In this document: in pieces, positions 8,771-17,434 of the stretch
How the letters are laid out: each line of letters begins with the position of its first letter
Numbering within the stretch: position 1 is the stretch's first letter
Assembly (NCBI RefSeq): GCF_004114935.1
Contig: NZ_CP022221.1
Location: forward strand, 4,919,001 to 4,983,000
Direction of reading: 5' to 3'
Source of the DNA: Bradyrhizobium zhanjiangense
GTDB taxonomy: Bacteria; Pseudomonadota; Alphaproteobacteria; Rhizobiales; Xanthobacteraceae
Length of the DNA: 64,000 nt
Made by a program: the position numbers and the translations under genes
The notes under the pieces: model-generated
What the model saw: the letters and a program-made list of their open reading frames with translations, nothing else
Told to the model about the DNA's origin: nothing
Databases searched by the model: none

Positions 8771-9639
8771 ATCAGGATGCTGCCTTGATGTTGAAGAACC
8801 CGGATCCCGGTGAGGCGCCGAGCGGGTTGTTAGAGCGGACGCTCGGGGTGCTCGAGCTGCTCGCGACCAATGCCCATGGCATGCAGCTGTTCGAGATCGC
8901 CGATTCGCTGCATATCCCGCGCAGCGCCACGCACCGCGTGCTGACAAGCCTGATCGAGCATGGTTACGTCAGGCAGGAGCGCGAGCAGGGCGCCTACCAG
9001 CTCACCGCCAAGATCGCCTCGCTCGCCTTCACGTTCCTGGCCGGCAGCGGCATCACCGATTTCGCCCAGCCGTTGTTGGATCGCCTCGCGCGCGAGAGCG
9101 GTGAGCTCGTGCGTCTCGCCATGATCGACGGGCGGGAGTTGGTGTGGGTGGCCAAGGCGCAGGGCTCGCCTGCCGGCCTGCGCTACGATCCGGACATGGG
9201 GCAGGTGGGGCGGCTGTCCTGCTCGGCGAGCGGCCACGCCTGGCTGTCGTGCCTGTCGGATGAGGAGGCGCGCGGGCTGGTGGAGAAGCAGGGCTATGGC
9301 TTGCGCAAGGACTATGGTCCGCGCGCGCCGGAGAGCTGGCCGGCGCTGCTGAAATTTCTGCGCCAGGCCCGCAAGCGCGGCGTCAGCATCTGCGTGCAGA
9401 CCTATACGCCCTGGATGAGCGCGACCGCGGCTCCCATCCGTCATCCCAAGACCAAGGAGGTGACGGGCGCCGTGGTGATCGCCGGTCCGCACATCCGCCT
9501 GACTGAGGAGCGCATGCTCGAGCTTGCGCCGGCGCTGTTGCAGACGGCGCAGGAGCTGTCGATGGCGACGCTGGCTTCACCCGGGCTTTATGGTCGCGTC
9601 GCGCGGCCGGGCGAAAGCTTCTTCGGCCCCGGTTCCTGA
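8767..9639 (+). CDS. IclR family transcriptional regulator
   Basis: A 290-residue regulator with a winged helix-turn-helix at about residues 20-85 (LFEIADSLHIPRSATHRVLTSL within it) followed by the IclR effector-binding domain. The GTG start overlaps the previous stop (GTGA), with AGGAG about 8 nt upstream. Its position in the divergent operon makes it the prime candidate to bind the two TGGAAT-N3-ATTCCA palindromes at 7604 and 7635. It would thereby control both the transporter/dehydrogenase operon and its own. Whether it represses or activates is not visible. Confidence 0.9.
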   Translation: MNQDAALMLKNPDPGEAPSGLLERTLGVLELLATNAHGMQLFEIADSLHIPRSATHRVLTSLIEHGYVRQEREQGAYQLTAKIASLAFTFLAGSGITDFAQPLLDRLARESGELVRLAMIDGRELVWVAKAQGSPAGLRYDPDMGQVGRLSCSASGHAWLSCLSDEEARGLVEKQGYGLRKDYGPRAPESWPALLKFLRQARKRGVSICVQTYTPWMSATAAPIRHPKTKEVTGAVVIAGPHIRLTEERMLELAPALLQTAQELSMATLASPGLYGRVARPGESFFGPGS

Positions 9640-9657
9640 CCGGCACGGGAGTTCATC

Positions 9658-10551
9658 ATGAGGATTCTGATCACGGGCGGTGGCGGGTTCATCGGTGCCT
9701 GGCTGGCACGACGGCTTGCCGCCGACGGCGACCGGCTGCGCGTGTTCGAGCCGGTCGGGCGCTCGGCGCAGTTCGATCGCATCGTCGGAGCTGCGGCCGC
9801 GGAGGTGGAGTGGTGCGTCGGCGATATCGTGGATGCGTCGGCCGTGCGCGCGGCGGCGGAAGGCTGCGAGGCCATCGTCCATCTCGCCGGCGTGCTGACG
9901 CCGGCCTGCAAGGCCGATCCGGTGCGCGGCGCCATGATCAATCTCGTGGGTACGTTGAACGTGTTCGATGCAGCCCAGGCGTTCGGCATCCGGCGCATCG
10001 TCTTTACCAGCAGCGCCGGAGTCTACGGTCCCCATGACGAGACGACCCCGCGGCCCGTCACCCATTACGGCGCATTCAAGCTCGCCTGCGAAGGCAGCGC
10101 ACGGGCTTATTGGGAAGATCACGGCATCGCCAGCATCGGTTTCAGGCCTTATATCGTCTACGGCTTCGGTCGCGAGACCGGGATGACCGCCGGGCCCTCG
10201 CTCGCCTGCCGCGCGGCAGCACGCGGGGAGAGCTATGTGATCCCTTATGTTGGCACGGCAGGCCTCGTTCTCGTCGACGACGTGGTGGCCGCCTACGCGG
10301 CCGCGCTGCGCCGCGAGCCCGATGGCGCTCTTGTCTTCAATCTGCCCGGCGAAGTGGTTTCGAACGACGACGTCGTTGCGGCCGTGCGCGCCGTCGTGCC
10401 CGAGGCGAAGATCGGCATCGACGGACCCGTGCTCCCATTCGCGGAAGACATCGGCGAAGGCGATTTGCGGCGTGTCTTTTCGGACTTGCCGGCGACGTCG
10501 CTGCGCGACGGCATTCGTCGGACGATCGAGCTCTATCGGACTGCGCCATGA
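9658..10551 (+). CDS. NAD-dependent epimerase/dehydratase (extended SDR)
   Basis: A 297-residue extended short-chain dehydrogenase. The N-terminal motif ITGGGGFIGAWLA binds NAD. The catalytic Tyr-x3-Lys is THYGAFK near residue 139, after SSAGVYG. Members epimerise or oxidise sugar-like substrates. It lies 18 bp after the IclR gene and overlaps the next gene by 4 nt (ATGA). Together with the Gfo/Idh and TIM-barrel proteins it gives the operon a carbohydrate- or cyclitol-like chemistry (inference). Confidence 0.87.
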   Translation: MRILITGGGGFIGAWLARRLAADGDRLRVFEPVGRSAQFDRIVGAAAAEVEWCVGDIVDASAVRAAAEGCEAIVHLAGVLTPACKADPVRGAMINLVGTLNVFDAAQAFGIRRIVFTSSAGVYGPHDETTPRPVTHYGAFKLACEGSARAYWEDHGIASIGFRPYIVYGFGRETGMTAGPSLACRAAARGESYVIPYVGTAGLVLVDDVVAAYAAALRREPDGALVFNLPGEVVSNDDVVAAVRAVVPEAKIGIDGPVLPFAEDIGEGDLRRVFSDLPATSLRDGIRRTIELYRTAP

Positions 10552-11378
10552 CGCTCCCGGTGCTCGGCGCCCACACCTTCGGTTTCACGTGGGATTGTCT
10601 CGCCGAAGAGGCCATCGAACGGCTCGCGGCGGCGGGCTATCGCGCCATCCAGCTGATGGCCACGCCTCCGCATTTCGATCCCTGGAAGCAGGATGCGACC
10701 CGTACGCGCCGCATCCGCGCACTGGTCGAGCGGCACGGCCTGTCGCTCCTGGCGCTCGATCTCGCCAGCAGCGACATCAATTTGGCGAGCCCCTCACAAG
10801 ATGTGGTGGATTTTGCAGTGGCGTCATATGCCTCCACGATCGACCGTGCCGCCGAGCTTGGCGCGCGCTGGATCTGCGTCGGCTCCGGCCGCCGACACGC
10901 GCTGCTCGCCAAGGCCGACGACCGGTTGATGCCGAGCTTCCGTGACGCCTTCGCCCGCATCCACGACAAGGCCGAACGCGCCGGCGTGCCGATCATCCTC
11001 GAAAATCATCCGCAGGGGCTGCTCGCGAGCGCTGCGGATATCTCGGCATTCCTCGATGCCGGAGGCTATGCGGGCATGCCGGTGATCTACGACGTCGCCA
11101 ACGCTTTTGCGATCGGCGAGGATCCGGTCGATGGCCTCGAAGCGCTGTGGTCGCGTCTCGGCATCGTGCATTTGTCCGATGCCCCGAAGGGCCAGTGGCG
11201 GCATGATCCGCTCGGCTCCGGAGCGATCGATTTGGCGGCCATCGCGGCACTCCTGACGCGGCGGCGCTATGCAGGCCAGATCGTCCTTGAGATCCTGTCG
11301 GACCGTCCGCTCCATGATCTCGACGACGGCGCCGCCGCACTCAAGCGACATGGATTGGCCTTTTCTCTCGCCGGCTAA
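10548..11378 (+). CDS. Sugar phosphate isomerase/epimerase-like TIM-barrel protein
   Basis: A 276-residue AP_endonuc_2/xylose-isomerase-like TIM barrel. Candidate metal ligands include Glu in IILENHPQG, Asp in IYDVANAF, His in IVHLSDAP and Glu in IVLEILSD, in the order expected for inosose dehydratase, hydroxypyruvate isomerase and 3-dehydroshikimate dehydratase relatives. The ATG at 10548 overlaps the epimerase stop. It ends the operon, 15 bp before the convergent AraC gene. 3-dehydroshikimate dehydratase would fit the shikimate-dehydrogenase-like protein in the divergent operon, but family members are too diverse to be sure. Confidence 0.82.
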   Translation: MTLPVLGAHTFGFTWDCLAEEAIERLAAAGYRAIQLMATPPHFDPWKQDATRTRRIRALVERHGLSLLALDLASSDINLASPSQDVVDFAVASYASTIDRAAELGARWICVGSGRRHALLAKADDRLMPSFRDAFARIHDKAERAGVPIILENHPQGLLASAADISAFLDAGGYAGMPVIYDVANAFAIGEDPVDGLEALWSRLGIVHLSDAPKGQWRHDPLGSGAIDLAAIAALLTRRRYAGQIVLEILSDRPLHDLDDGAAALKRHGLAFSLAG

Positions 11379-11393
11379 AGGCACCATGCCGGC

Positions 11394-12278
11394 TCAACCG
11401 GCGGCGCGCGTCATGTCGGACAACAGCCGGTCGCGGAATCGTCCGGGCGACAGGCCGACATTGCGCGAGAAGAACCGGTTGAAATAGCCGGGATCGGCAT
11501 AGCCGAGCGCGGCGCCGATCTCGTTCACGGTCATGTCCGAATAGAGCAGGTTGCGCTTGGCCTCGGTGAGCAGCCGGTCGTTGATCAGGGCCAGTGACGA
11601 CTTGCCCGTCGTGAGCCGGCAACAGGCGTTGAGGCGGGCCGTCGTCACGCCGAGCCTGCGCGCGTAGAAATCGAGCGATGCATGCTCGCGAAAATGCCGT
11701 TCGACGAGCTCGCGAAAGCGGATCACCGTGTCGGCCTCGCGTGCGCTGGAGATCGGGCGAACCCGCTCTTGCTCCTGCAGCCGGCGCACGGCTACCGCGA
11801 GCAGTTGCAGATAAGCCTTGATGGCGGTGCGGCGGCCGGGAGCCGACCAGACGAATTCGTGCTCGAGCGAGGCGAACAGGCCGACGAGGTCGATGTCGCG
11901 GCCGATCTGTTGCGGAAGGAAGCGCGCCGGCAGGCGAAAGGCGTCGACGAGGTCGGCGTCGCCGTCGAGGGCAGAGCGCAGGAATGGCGGCGCCACGGTG
12001 ATGACATAGCCGTCGGTGCCGGGCTTGAACCGGATCGCATGGATCGTCAGGGCCGGGATGATGATCAGTGCCGGCGGCGCGACGGCCCAGCTCGCGCCCT
12101 CGACCTCGATGGCGCCGCCGCCTTTGCTGATCACCAGGATCTGGTGATGGTCGGGATGGGTATGGGTCCGGATTGTCCAATTGTGTCGGCCGCTGCGCAC
12201 CGGGATCGGTTCGATGTGAAGGAACGATGGCTCGACCTCCGATGCCGCTTCCTCGTACAAAAAGTAGTGCGGGATCAT
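11394..12278 (-). CDS. AraC family transcriptional regulator
   Basis: A 294-residue regulator. An N-terminal cupin-like sensing domain (HTHPDHHQILVISKGGG near residue 40) precedes a C-terminal double helix-turn-helix. The second AraC signature reads EIGAALGYADPGYFNRFFSR at about residues 253-272. It resembles PobR-type activators of aromatic-acid operons. The ATG at 12278 was preferred over a GTG at 12317 because GGAGGG lies about 9 nt upstream. It diverges from the flavoprotein operon at 12469, which it probably controls. Confidence 0.88.
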   Translation of the reverse strand: MIPHYFLYEEAASEVEPSFLHIEPIPVRSGRHNWTIRTHTHPDHHQILVISKGGGAIEVEGASWAVAPPALIIIPALTIHAIRFKPGTDGYVITVAPPFLRSALDGDADLVDAFRLPARFLPQQIGRDIDLVGLFASLEHEFVWSAPGRRTAIKAYLQLLAVAVRRLQEQERVRPISSAREADTVIRFRELVERHFREHASLDFYARRLGVTTARLNACCRLTTGKSSLALINDRLLTEAKRNLLYSDMTVNEIGAALGYADPGYFNRFFSRNVGLSPGRFRDRLLSDMTRAAG

Positions 12279-12301
12279 GCGTTCCGTTCCCTCCGCGCGG
12301 C

Positions 12302-12326
12302 CTGCAGCCAGCTGCACGCCGCTGCA
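12302..12326. repeat. Three CTGCA direct repeats at exact 10-bp spacing, candidate AraC-family site
   Basis: CTGCA occurs at 12302-12306, 12312-12316 and 12322-12326, each start 10 bp after the last. The array sits 24 bp upstream of the AraC gene start and 143 bp upstream of the flavoprotein start. AraC proteins bind direct repeats on one face of DNA. The half-sites are short, so this is a suggestive rather than firm operator. Confidence 0.4.
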
Positions 12327-12468
12327 CTGAATTCATGAAAAGTACAATACAAAAGGGGTTTCGTCCATTGGCGGAGCCGTCCGCCGCATCTATCCAGGAC
12401 CGAGCCTCGGCAGAGCGGGCGAACAACGCCGCGCGGCGCCAAGGGGAAGGACGAGGGAGGAAGCGGCA

Positions 12469-14172
12469 ATGTCAGGGCAAGTGCGCGATCTGTCGTGCGA
12501 CGTGCTGGTCATTGGCTCCGGCGCCGGCGGAATGTCGACCGCGATCACTGCGCGAAAATGCGGTCTCGACGTGATCATCGTCGAAAAGGATTCCTATTTC
12601 GGCGGCACCACGGCCTTCTCCGGCGGTGTGCTCTGGATTCCCGGCAATCGCCATGCCCGCGACGCCGGCGTGACCGACAGCAGGGAGGCCGCGCGCACCT
12701 ATCTCAAGAAAGAGACCGGCAACCATTTCGACGATGCCGCGATCGACGCCTTTCTCGATGCCGGTCCCCGCATGGTCGACTTTTTCGAGACGGAGACCGA
12801 AGCGAAATTCGTGCTGTCGGCCTATCCGGACTATCACCCTGATGTCGAAGGCGGCGCCAGGCTCGGCCGCTCGGTCACTGCGGCGCCTTACGATGCCCGC
12901 GCCCTCGGTGAAGAGATCCGGCGGCTGCGGCCGCCGCTCGAGACCATCACCTTCATCGGCATGATGTTCAACTCGTCCAACGACGAGCTGAAGCACTTCT
13001 TTCGCGTGACCAGCTCGCTTTCGTCGGCGCTCTACGTGGCGAGGCGGCTTGCGAGCCACCTCTGGGATCTCGCCCGCTATCGCCGCGGCGTCAAGATCAC
13101 CAGCGGCAACGCCCTGGCGGCGCGGCTTGCCAGGACGGTCTTCGATCTCGGGATCCCGCTGCTGACGGCGACGCCGGCGCAGCGGCTGATCAGCCGCAAC
13201 GGCGCGATCGCCGGTGCGGTCGTCAGCGACGCCAGGGGCGAATACGAAATCACCGCACGCCACGCCGTGGTTCTGGCCAGCGGCGGATTTCCGCACGACG
13301 AAGCGCGCATCGCGCGCGCCTATCCGCACCTCGCCCGCGGCGGCGAGCACCTGTCGCCGACGCCCTCGGCCAACACGGGCGACGGCATCCGCATGGCGGA
13401 AGAGGAGGGCGGCAGTTGCGCCATCCGCTTTCCGAATGCCGCGGCCTGGATGCCGGTGTCGCGCGTGCCTTTGGGCCATCGCACCGGCGTGTTTCCGCAT
13501 CTCGTGGATCGCTACAAGCCCGGCGTGATCGCCGTCAATCGGCAGGGGCGGCGTTTCACCAACGAGTCGGAATCCTACCACGACGTCGGCGCCGCGATGA
13601 TCGCCGACGGCGTCGGCGCCAAGGAGACCGCAGCCTGGTTGATTTGCGATCATGCCACCATCCGCAAATACGGCCTCGGCTATGCCAAGCCGGCGCCGGT
13701 GCCGGTCGGACCCTTCGTGCGCAACGGTTATCTCAAGCGCGGCGCGACATTACGAGACCTGGCCGCGGCCGCGGGTCTCGATCCCGAGGGCCTCGAAGCG
13801 ACGGTGCGCGAGTACAATGCGGGCGCGGTCGATGGCATCGATCGCGCATTCAAGCGCGGCAGCACGGCGTTCAACCGCTATCTCGGCGATCCCGAGCACA
13901 AGCCGAACCCGAACGTCGCCCCTGTCGGGGCCGGACCCTACTACGCCCTGAAGATCATCATGGGCGACCTCGGCACGTTCGACGGCTTGACCACCGATGT
14001 GGTCGGCCGCGTGCTGCGCCAGGACGGTTCGGCGATCCCCGGGCTCTATGCCGTCGGCAACGATCGCGCCTCCATCATGGGCGGCAACTATCCCGGCGCC
14101 GGCATCACGCTCGGGCCGATCATGACCTTCGGCTACATCACCGGCCGCCATCTTGCGGGTCAGCAGGCCTGA
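12469..14172 (+). CDS. FAD-dependent dehydrogenase, 3-ketosteroid-delta1-dehydrogenase-like
   Basis: A 567-residue FAD_binding_2 flavoprotein. It opens with VLVIGSGAGGMSTA at about residue 12, then VEKDSYFGGTTAFSGG. It ends with the FAD-contact segment GNDRASIMGGNYPGAGITLG. It is the third such enzyme in the window, with the same overall layout as the two at the left edge. The start has a strong GGGAGGAA site. It heads an operon with a binding protein, a NIPSNAP protein and two SDRs, divergent from the AraC regulator. Ring dehydrogenation or enoate reduction are both possible. Confidence 0.87.
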   Translation: MSGQVRDLSCDVLVIGSGAGGMSTAITARKCGLDVIIVEKDSYFGGTTAFSGGVLWIPGNRHARDAGVTDSREAARTYLKKETGNHFDDAAIDAFLDAGPRMVDFFETETEAKFVLSAYPDYHPDVEGGARLGRSVTAAPYDARALGEEIRRLRPPLETITFIGMMFNSSNDELKHFFRVTSSLSSALYVARRLASHLWDLARYRRGVKITSGNALAARLARTVFDLGIPLLTATPAQRLISRNGAIAGAVVSDARGEYEITARHAVVLASGGFPHDEARIARAYPHLARGGEHLSPTPSANTGDGIRMAEEEGGSCAIRFPNAAAWMPVSRVPLGHRTGVFPHLVDRYKPGVIAVNRQGRRFTNESESYHDVGAAMIADGVGAKETAAWLICDHATIRKYGLGYAKPAPVPVGPFVRNGYLKRGATLRDLAAAAGLDPEGLEATVREYNAGAVDGIDRAFKRGSTAFNRYLGDPEHKPNPNVAPVGAGPYYALKIIMGDLGTFDGLTTDVVGRVLRQDGSAIPGLYAVGNDRASIMGGNYPGAGITLGPIMTFGYITGRHLAGQQA

Positions 14173-14236
14173 TCTACGCCGTACGATTGCAATGACAACA
14201 GCTCCGCGCAGGCGGGGCAGGTGAGGGAGAAACGAC

Positions 14237-15469
14237 ATGAGCATGACACGCCGCGGTTTCGTCGGAGCCGGCCTTGCCGCGACGCTCGCGCCGCGCCTCG
14301 CCCGGGCGCAATCCGACAATACGATCCGCATCGGTGTGATCACCGACATGTCCGGCATCTATCGTGACGTGTCGGGGCCGACGACGGTTGCCTGCGCGCA
14401 GCAGGCGGCGGCCGAATTCATGGCCGCCAATCCTTCCATCAAGGTCGAGATCCTGGTCGCCGACCACCAAAACAAGGCCGACATCGGCCTGGCGATCATC
14501 CGCAAATGGTTCGATCAGGACGGCGTCGACGTGATCGAGAATGTCGGCAACTCGTCGATCGCGCTCGGCGCCAAATACCTGATCGAGGACAAGAACAAGG
14601 TGGCGCTGATCACCACCGCCGGCTCATCCGATCTCACCGGCAAGAGCTGCAGCGCCAATCTCGTGCACTGGTCCTGGGATTCCTGGTGCCTGGCCCATTC
14701 GACGGCGACCTCGCTGGTGCGCACAGGCGGCTCGAAATGGTTCTTCGTGACCGCCGACTATGCATTCGGCCATGCCGCGGAAGCCGATGCGGCGAAATTC
14801 GTCAAGGCGGCCGGCGGCACGGTGCTCGGCTCGGTGCGCTATCCGTTCGGGGCAACCTCGGACTTCTCGTCGTTCCTGCTGCAGGCCCAGTCGAGCGGCG
14901 CCAACGTGATTGCCTTTGCCAATTCCGGCAACGAGCTGATCAACTGTCTGAAGCAGGCCCAGGAGTTCGGCCTCGACCAGGGCGGCACGCGCATGGCGGC
15001 TCTGGTCGGCTACGTCACCGATGTCATCGGGATGGGCCTGTCGACGGCGAAGGGCCTCTCTCTCACAGAGACCTTCTATTGGGATCTCAACGAGCGGACC
15101 CGCGCATTCATGGACCGCGTCAAGCCGCGGCTCGCCGCCAACGTCTATCCCAACATGAGCCAGGGCGGCGACTACGCCTGCGTGCTGCACTACCTCAAGG
15201 CGGTGAAGGAGATGGGCGTCGCGCAGGCCAAGCGCAACGGCCGCGAGGTGGTCGAGCTGATGAAGAAGATGCCGACCGATGACGACTGCTTCGGTCAGGG
15301 CATGATCCGCGCCGACGGCCGCAAGATTCATCCGGCCTATCTGTTCGAGGTGAAGAAGCCCGCGGAGAGCAAGGCGACCGGCGACGTGTACAAGCTGGTC
15401 TCGACGCTGAGCGCCGAGGAAGCCTTTCGTCCACTCGGCGAGGGGAGCTGCGCCCTCGTGCGCAGCTGA
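14237..15469 (+). CDS. ABC transporter substrate-binding protein (LivK-like), no adjacent permease
   Basis: A 410-residue type I periplasmic binding protein with a twin-arginine-type signal (MTRRGFVGAGLAATLAPRLA, likely cleaved after ARA near residue 24). The mature part opens with TIRIGVITDMSGIYRD and contains the VADHQNKADIG segment shared with the receptor at 43865. The RBS is GAGGGAG, 7 nt before the ATG. No transporter membrane or ATPase genes accompany it, so it must use a permease encoded elsewhere, for example the LivH/LivMGF set at 2787-6184 (inference). Confidence 0.9.
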   Translation: MSMTRRGFVGAGLAATLAPRLARAQSDNTIRIGVITDMSGIYRDVSGPTTVACAQQAAAEFMAANPSIKVEILVADHQNKADIGLAIIRKWFDQDGVDVIENVGNSSIALGAKYLIEDKNKVALITTAGSSDLTGKSCSANLVHWSWDSWCLAHSTATSLVRTGGSKWFFVTADYAFGHAAEADAAKFVKAAGGTVLGSVRYPFGATSDFSSFLLQAQSSGANVIAFANSGNELINCLKQAQEFGLDQGGTRMAALVGYVTDVIGMGLSTAKGLSLTETFYWDLNERTRAFMDRVKPRLAANVYPNMSQGGDYACVLHYLKAVKEMGVAQAKRNGREVVELMKKMPTDDDCFGQGMIRADGRKIHPAYLFEVKKPAESKATGDVYKLVSTLSAEEAFRPLGEGSCALVRS

Positions 15470-15493
15470 GGAATCGAACCTGGAGCCTGTCCG

Positions 15494-15832
15494 ATGACCG
15501 AACATGCCATTGTAGATTTGCGCGCCTACACCATCCGCCTGCGCAAGATGGCGGAGTTCATCGATGTGTTCGACCGGCTCGCGATGCCGGTGCAGCTTCG
15601 ATACTTGGGGCGGCCGCTCGGCATGTTCACGAGCGCGGTGGGACCGTTGAACCAGATCGTCCACCTCTGGGGCTTTCCGGATATGGGCGAGTTCGAGCGC
15701 CGGCATGCCGCGCGCGACAAGGATCCGGACTGGCCGGCCTACCTGCAGGCTTCCGAGCACCTCATTGTTGCCCAGGAGAATCGCCTGATCCGCCGGATCG
15801 AGCTGCCCTCATTGTCCGGTCTGGTCAGCTGA
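15494..15832 (+). CDS. NIPSNAP family protein
   Basis: A 112-residue protein matching the NIPSNAP domain, an alpha-beta ferredoxin-like fold: VDLRAYTIRLRKMAEFIDVF at the start, then GPLNQIVHLWGF and a middle FERRHAARDKDPDWPAYL. These small proteins are frequent in aromatic and terpenoid catabolic operons, but their reaction is mostly unknown. It lies 24 bp after the binding protein and 31 bp before the first of two SDRs. Confidence 0.82.
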   Translation: MTEHAIVDLRAYTIRLRKMAEFIDVFDRLAMPVQLRYLGRPLGMFTSAVGPLNQIVHLWGFPDMGEFERRHAARDKDPDWPAYLQASEHLIVAQENRLIRRIELPSLSGLVS

Positions 15833-15863
15833 CGCGGCGTCCTCTCAGTCATCGGAACCCCTC

Positions 15864-16658
15864 ATGGCGTGGATCGATCTCACGGCGAAAGTGGCCGTCG
15901 TCACCGGCGGCGCGGCCGGCATCGGGCGCGGCATTGCGCTCGGTCTTGCAGAAGCCGGCGCAACCACCGTGGTGCTCGACCGCAATGAGGCCGGTGCGGC
16001 GGTGGCGGCGGAGATTCGCGCCAGCGGCGGGCGGGCGGAATTTGTCGCCTGCGATGTCACCAGCGACGACAGTGTGACGAACGCGGCCGCGCAGGTGACG
16101 GCGAGGGTCGGCCAGCCGGCGATCCTCGTTAACAATGCCGGCACCATGTTGCCCGGCGGCCTCGACACCACGAGCATGGCCGATTGGGAGCGCATCTTGT
16201 CGCTCAATCTCACCGGTTACTTGCGCTGTGCGCGGATCTTCGGCGAACCGATGCTGGCACGAGGCGCCGGCGCCCTTGCTCACGTCGCGTCGATCTCGGC
16301 ATCGTTTCCGCAGAGCTATAGCGGCGCCTACAGCGCGAGCAAGGCCGCGGTGGTCATGCTGTCGCGCCAGCTCGCGGTCGAATGGGGACCGCGCGGCGTG
16401 CGCAGCAACGTCGTCAGCCCCGGCATGATCCGCACGCCGATGACCGAGGCAATCTATCGGACTCCCGGCGTGGATGAGGCGCGGCGTGCCCTGGTGCCGG
16501 CGCGGCGGATCGGGCGGCCGGAAGACATCGCCGACGCGGTCGTGTTCCTTGCCAGCGAGCGGGCAAGCTACATCACCGGCGAGGAGATCGTGGTCGACGG
16601 CGGTTTCACCCGCACTCTGATGGGCACCATTCCGCGTCCGGGGTTCGAGAAGAACTGA
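15864..16658 (+). CDS. Short-chain dehydrogenase/reductase
   Basis: A 264-residue classical SDR. The cofactor motif is TGGAAGIGRG near residue 13, then NNAG near 91 and the catalytic Tyr-x3-Lys in SGAYSASKAA near 156. ITGEEIVVDGGF closes the fold. It probably oxidises a secondary alcohol with NAD. It is the fourth gene of the flavoprotein operon and is followed 32 bp later by a second SDR. The substrate is not inferable. Confidence 0.88.
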   Translation: MAWIDLTAKVAVVTGGAAGIGRGIALGLAEAGATTVVLDRNEAGAAVAAEIRASGGRAEFVACDVTSDDSVTNAAAQVTARVGQPAILVNNAGTMLPGGLDTTSMADWERILSLNLTGYLRCARIFGEPMLARGAGALAHVASISASFPQSYSGAYSASKAAVVMLSRQLAVEWGPRGVRSNVVSPGMIRTPMTEAIYRTPGVDEARRALVPARRIGRPEDIADAVVFLASERASYITGEEIVVDGGFTRTLMGTIPRPGFEKN

Positions 16659-16690
16659 GTTCGGCGGACCAATCTGGATGGGAGCAACGG

Positions 16691-17434
16691 ATGCTGCTGC
16701 AGGGAAAAATAGCCGTCATCACTGGCGCCGGCTCCGGGATTGGCGCCGCCGTCGCGCAGCTGTTTGCCGTCGAAGGGGCGAATGTCATGGTGGGAGACCT
16801 CACCGAAAGCGGCGCTACGCTCGCGGCGAGGCTTTCCGCTGAGGGCCATGCAGCGGTCTTCCAGCACGTCGACGTTACCGATGAGGTCTCCGTTGCCGCG
16901 CTGATGGAGGCGGCCGTGACGCAGTTCGGCCGGCTCGACATCCTCGTTGCCAACGCCGGCATTCCCGAGCGCAAGTCGCCGATCCACACGCTCGACCTCG
17001 CGGACTGGCGCCGCGTGATCGATGTCGATCTTACCGGCGTCGCGATCTGCAACAAGTTCGCCGCACGCGCCATGCTGGCGACGGGCGGAGGCGCCATCAT
17101 CAACATGGCCTCGATCCTAGCCCATGTCGGCCAGGAGAACAGCAATGCCTATTCGGCCGCGAAGGCGGCCGTGGTCAATCTCACGCGCTCGGTTGCGCTG
17201 ACCTATGCGAGACAGGGCATCCGGGCCAACTGCGTCTCTCCGGGCTATGTCGATACGCCACTGCTGGCCAAGCTGCCGGAGGCGACCCGCGAGACGATGC
17301 TGATGCGGCAACCGATCGGTCGGTTGGCGCGGCCGGACGAAATCGCGCAAGTGGTGGCGTTTCTCGCCAGCGACAACGCCTCGATCGTCACCGGCGCGTG
17401 CATCAATGCCGACGGCGGCTACACCGCTATTTAG
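16691..17434 (+). CDS. Short-chain dehydrogenase/reductase
   Basis: A 247-residue classical SDR with TGAGSGIGAA near residue 11, VANAGI near 87 and the catalytic Tyr-x3-Lys in NAYSAAKAA near 154. ITGACINADGGYT-type C-terminal residues are present as VTGACINADGGYTAI. The RBS is GGGAG, 8 nt before the ATG. It is the last gene of the AraC-associated operon, followed by a 956-bp region with no convincing gene. Two adjacent SDRs suggest two successive alcohol oxidations or complementary stereospecificity (inference). Confidence 0.88.
   Translation: MLLQGKIAVITGAGSGIGAAVAQLFAVEGANVMVGDLTESGATLAARLSAEGHAAVFQHVDVTDEVSVAALMEAAVTQFGRLDILVANAGIPERKSPIHTLDLADWRRVIDVDLTGVAICNKFAARAMLATGGGAIINMASILAHVGQENSNAYSAAKAAVVNLTRSVALTYARQGIRANCVSPGYVDTPLLAKLPEATRETMLMRQPIGRLARPDEIAQVVAFLASDNASIVTGACINADGGYTAI

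Noticed and set aside
11388..11402. Short GCCGG/CCGGC hairpin between the convergent isomerase and AraC genes
   Set aside because: Only a 5-bp stem without a T-run, overlapping the AraC stop codon. Too weak to call a terminator in GC-rich DNA.
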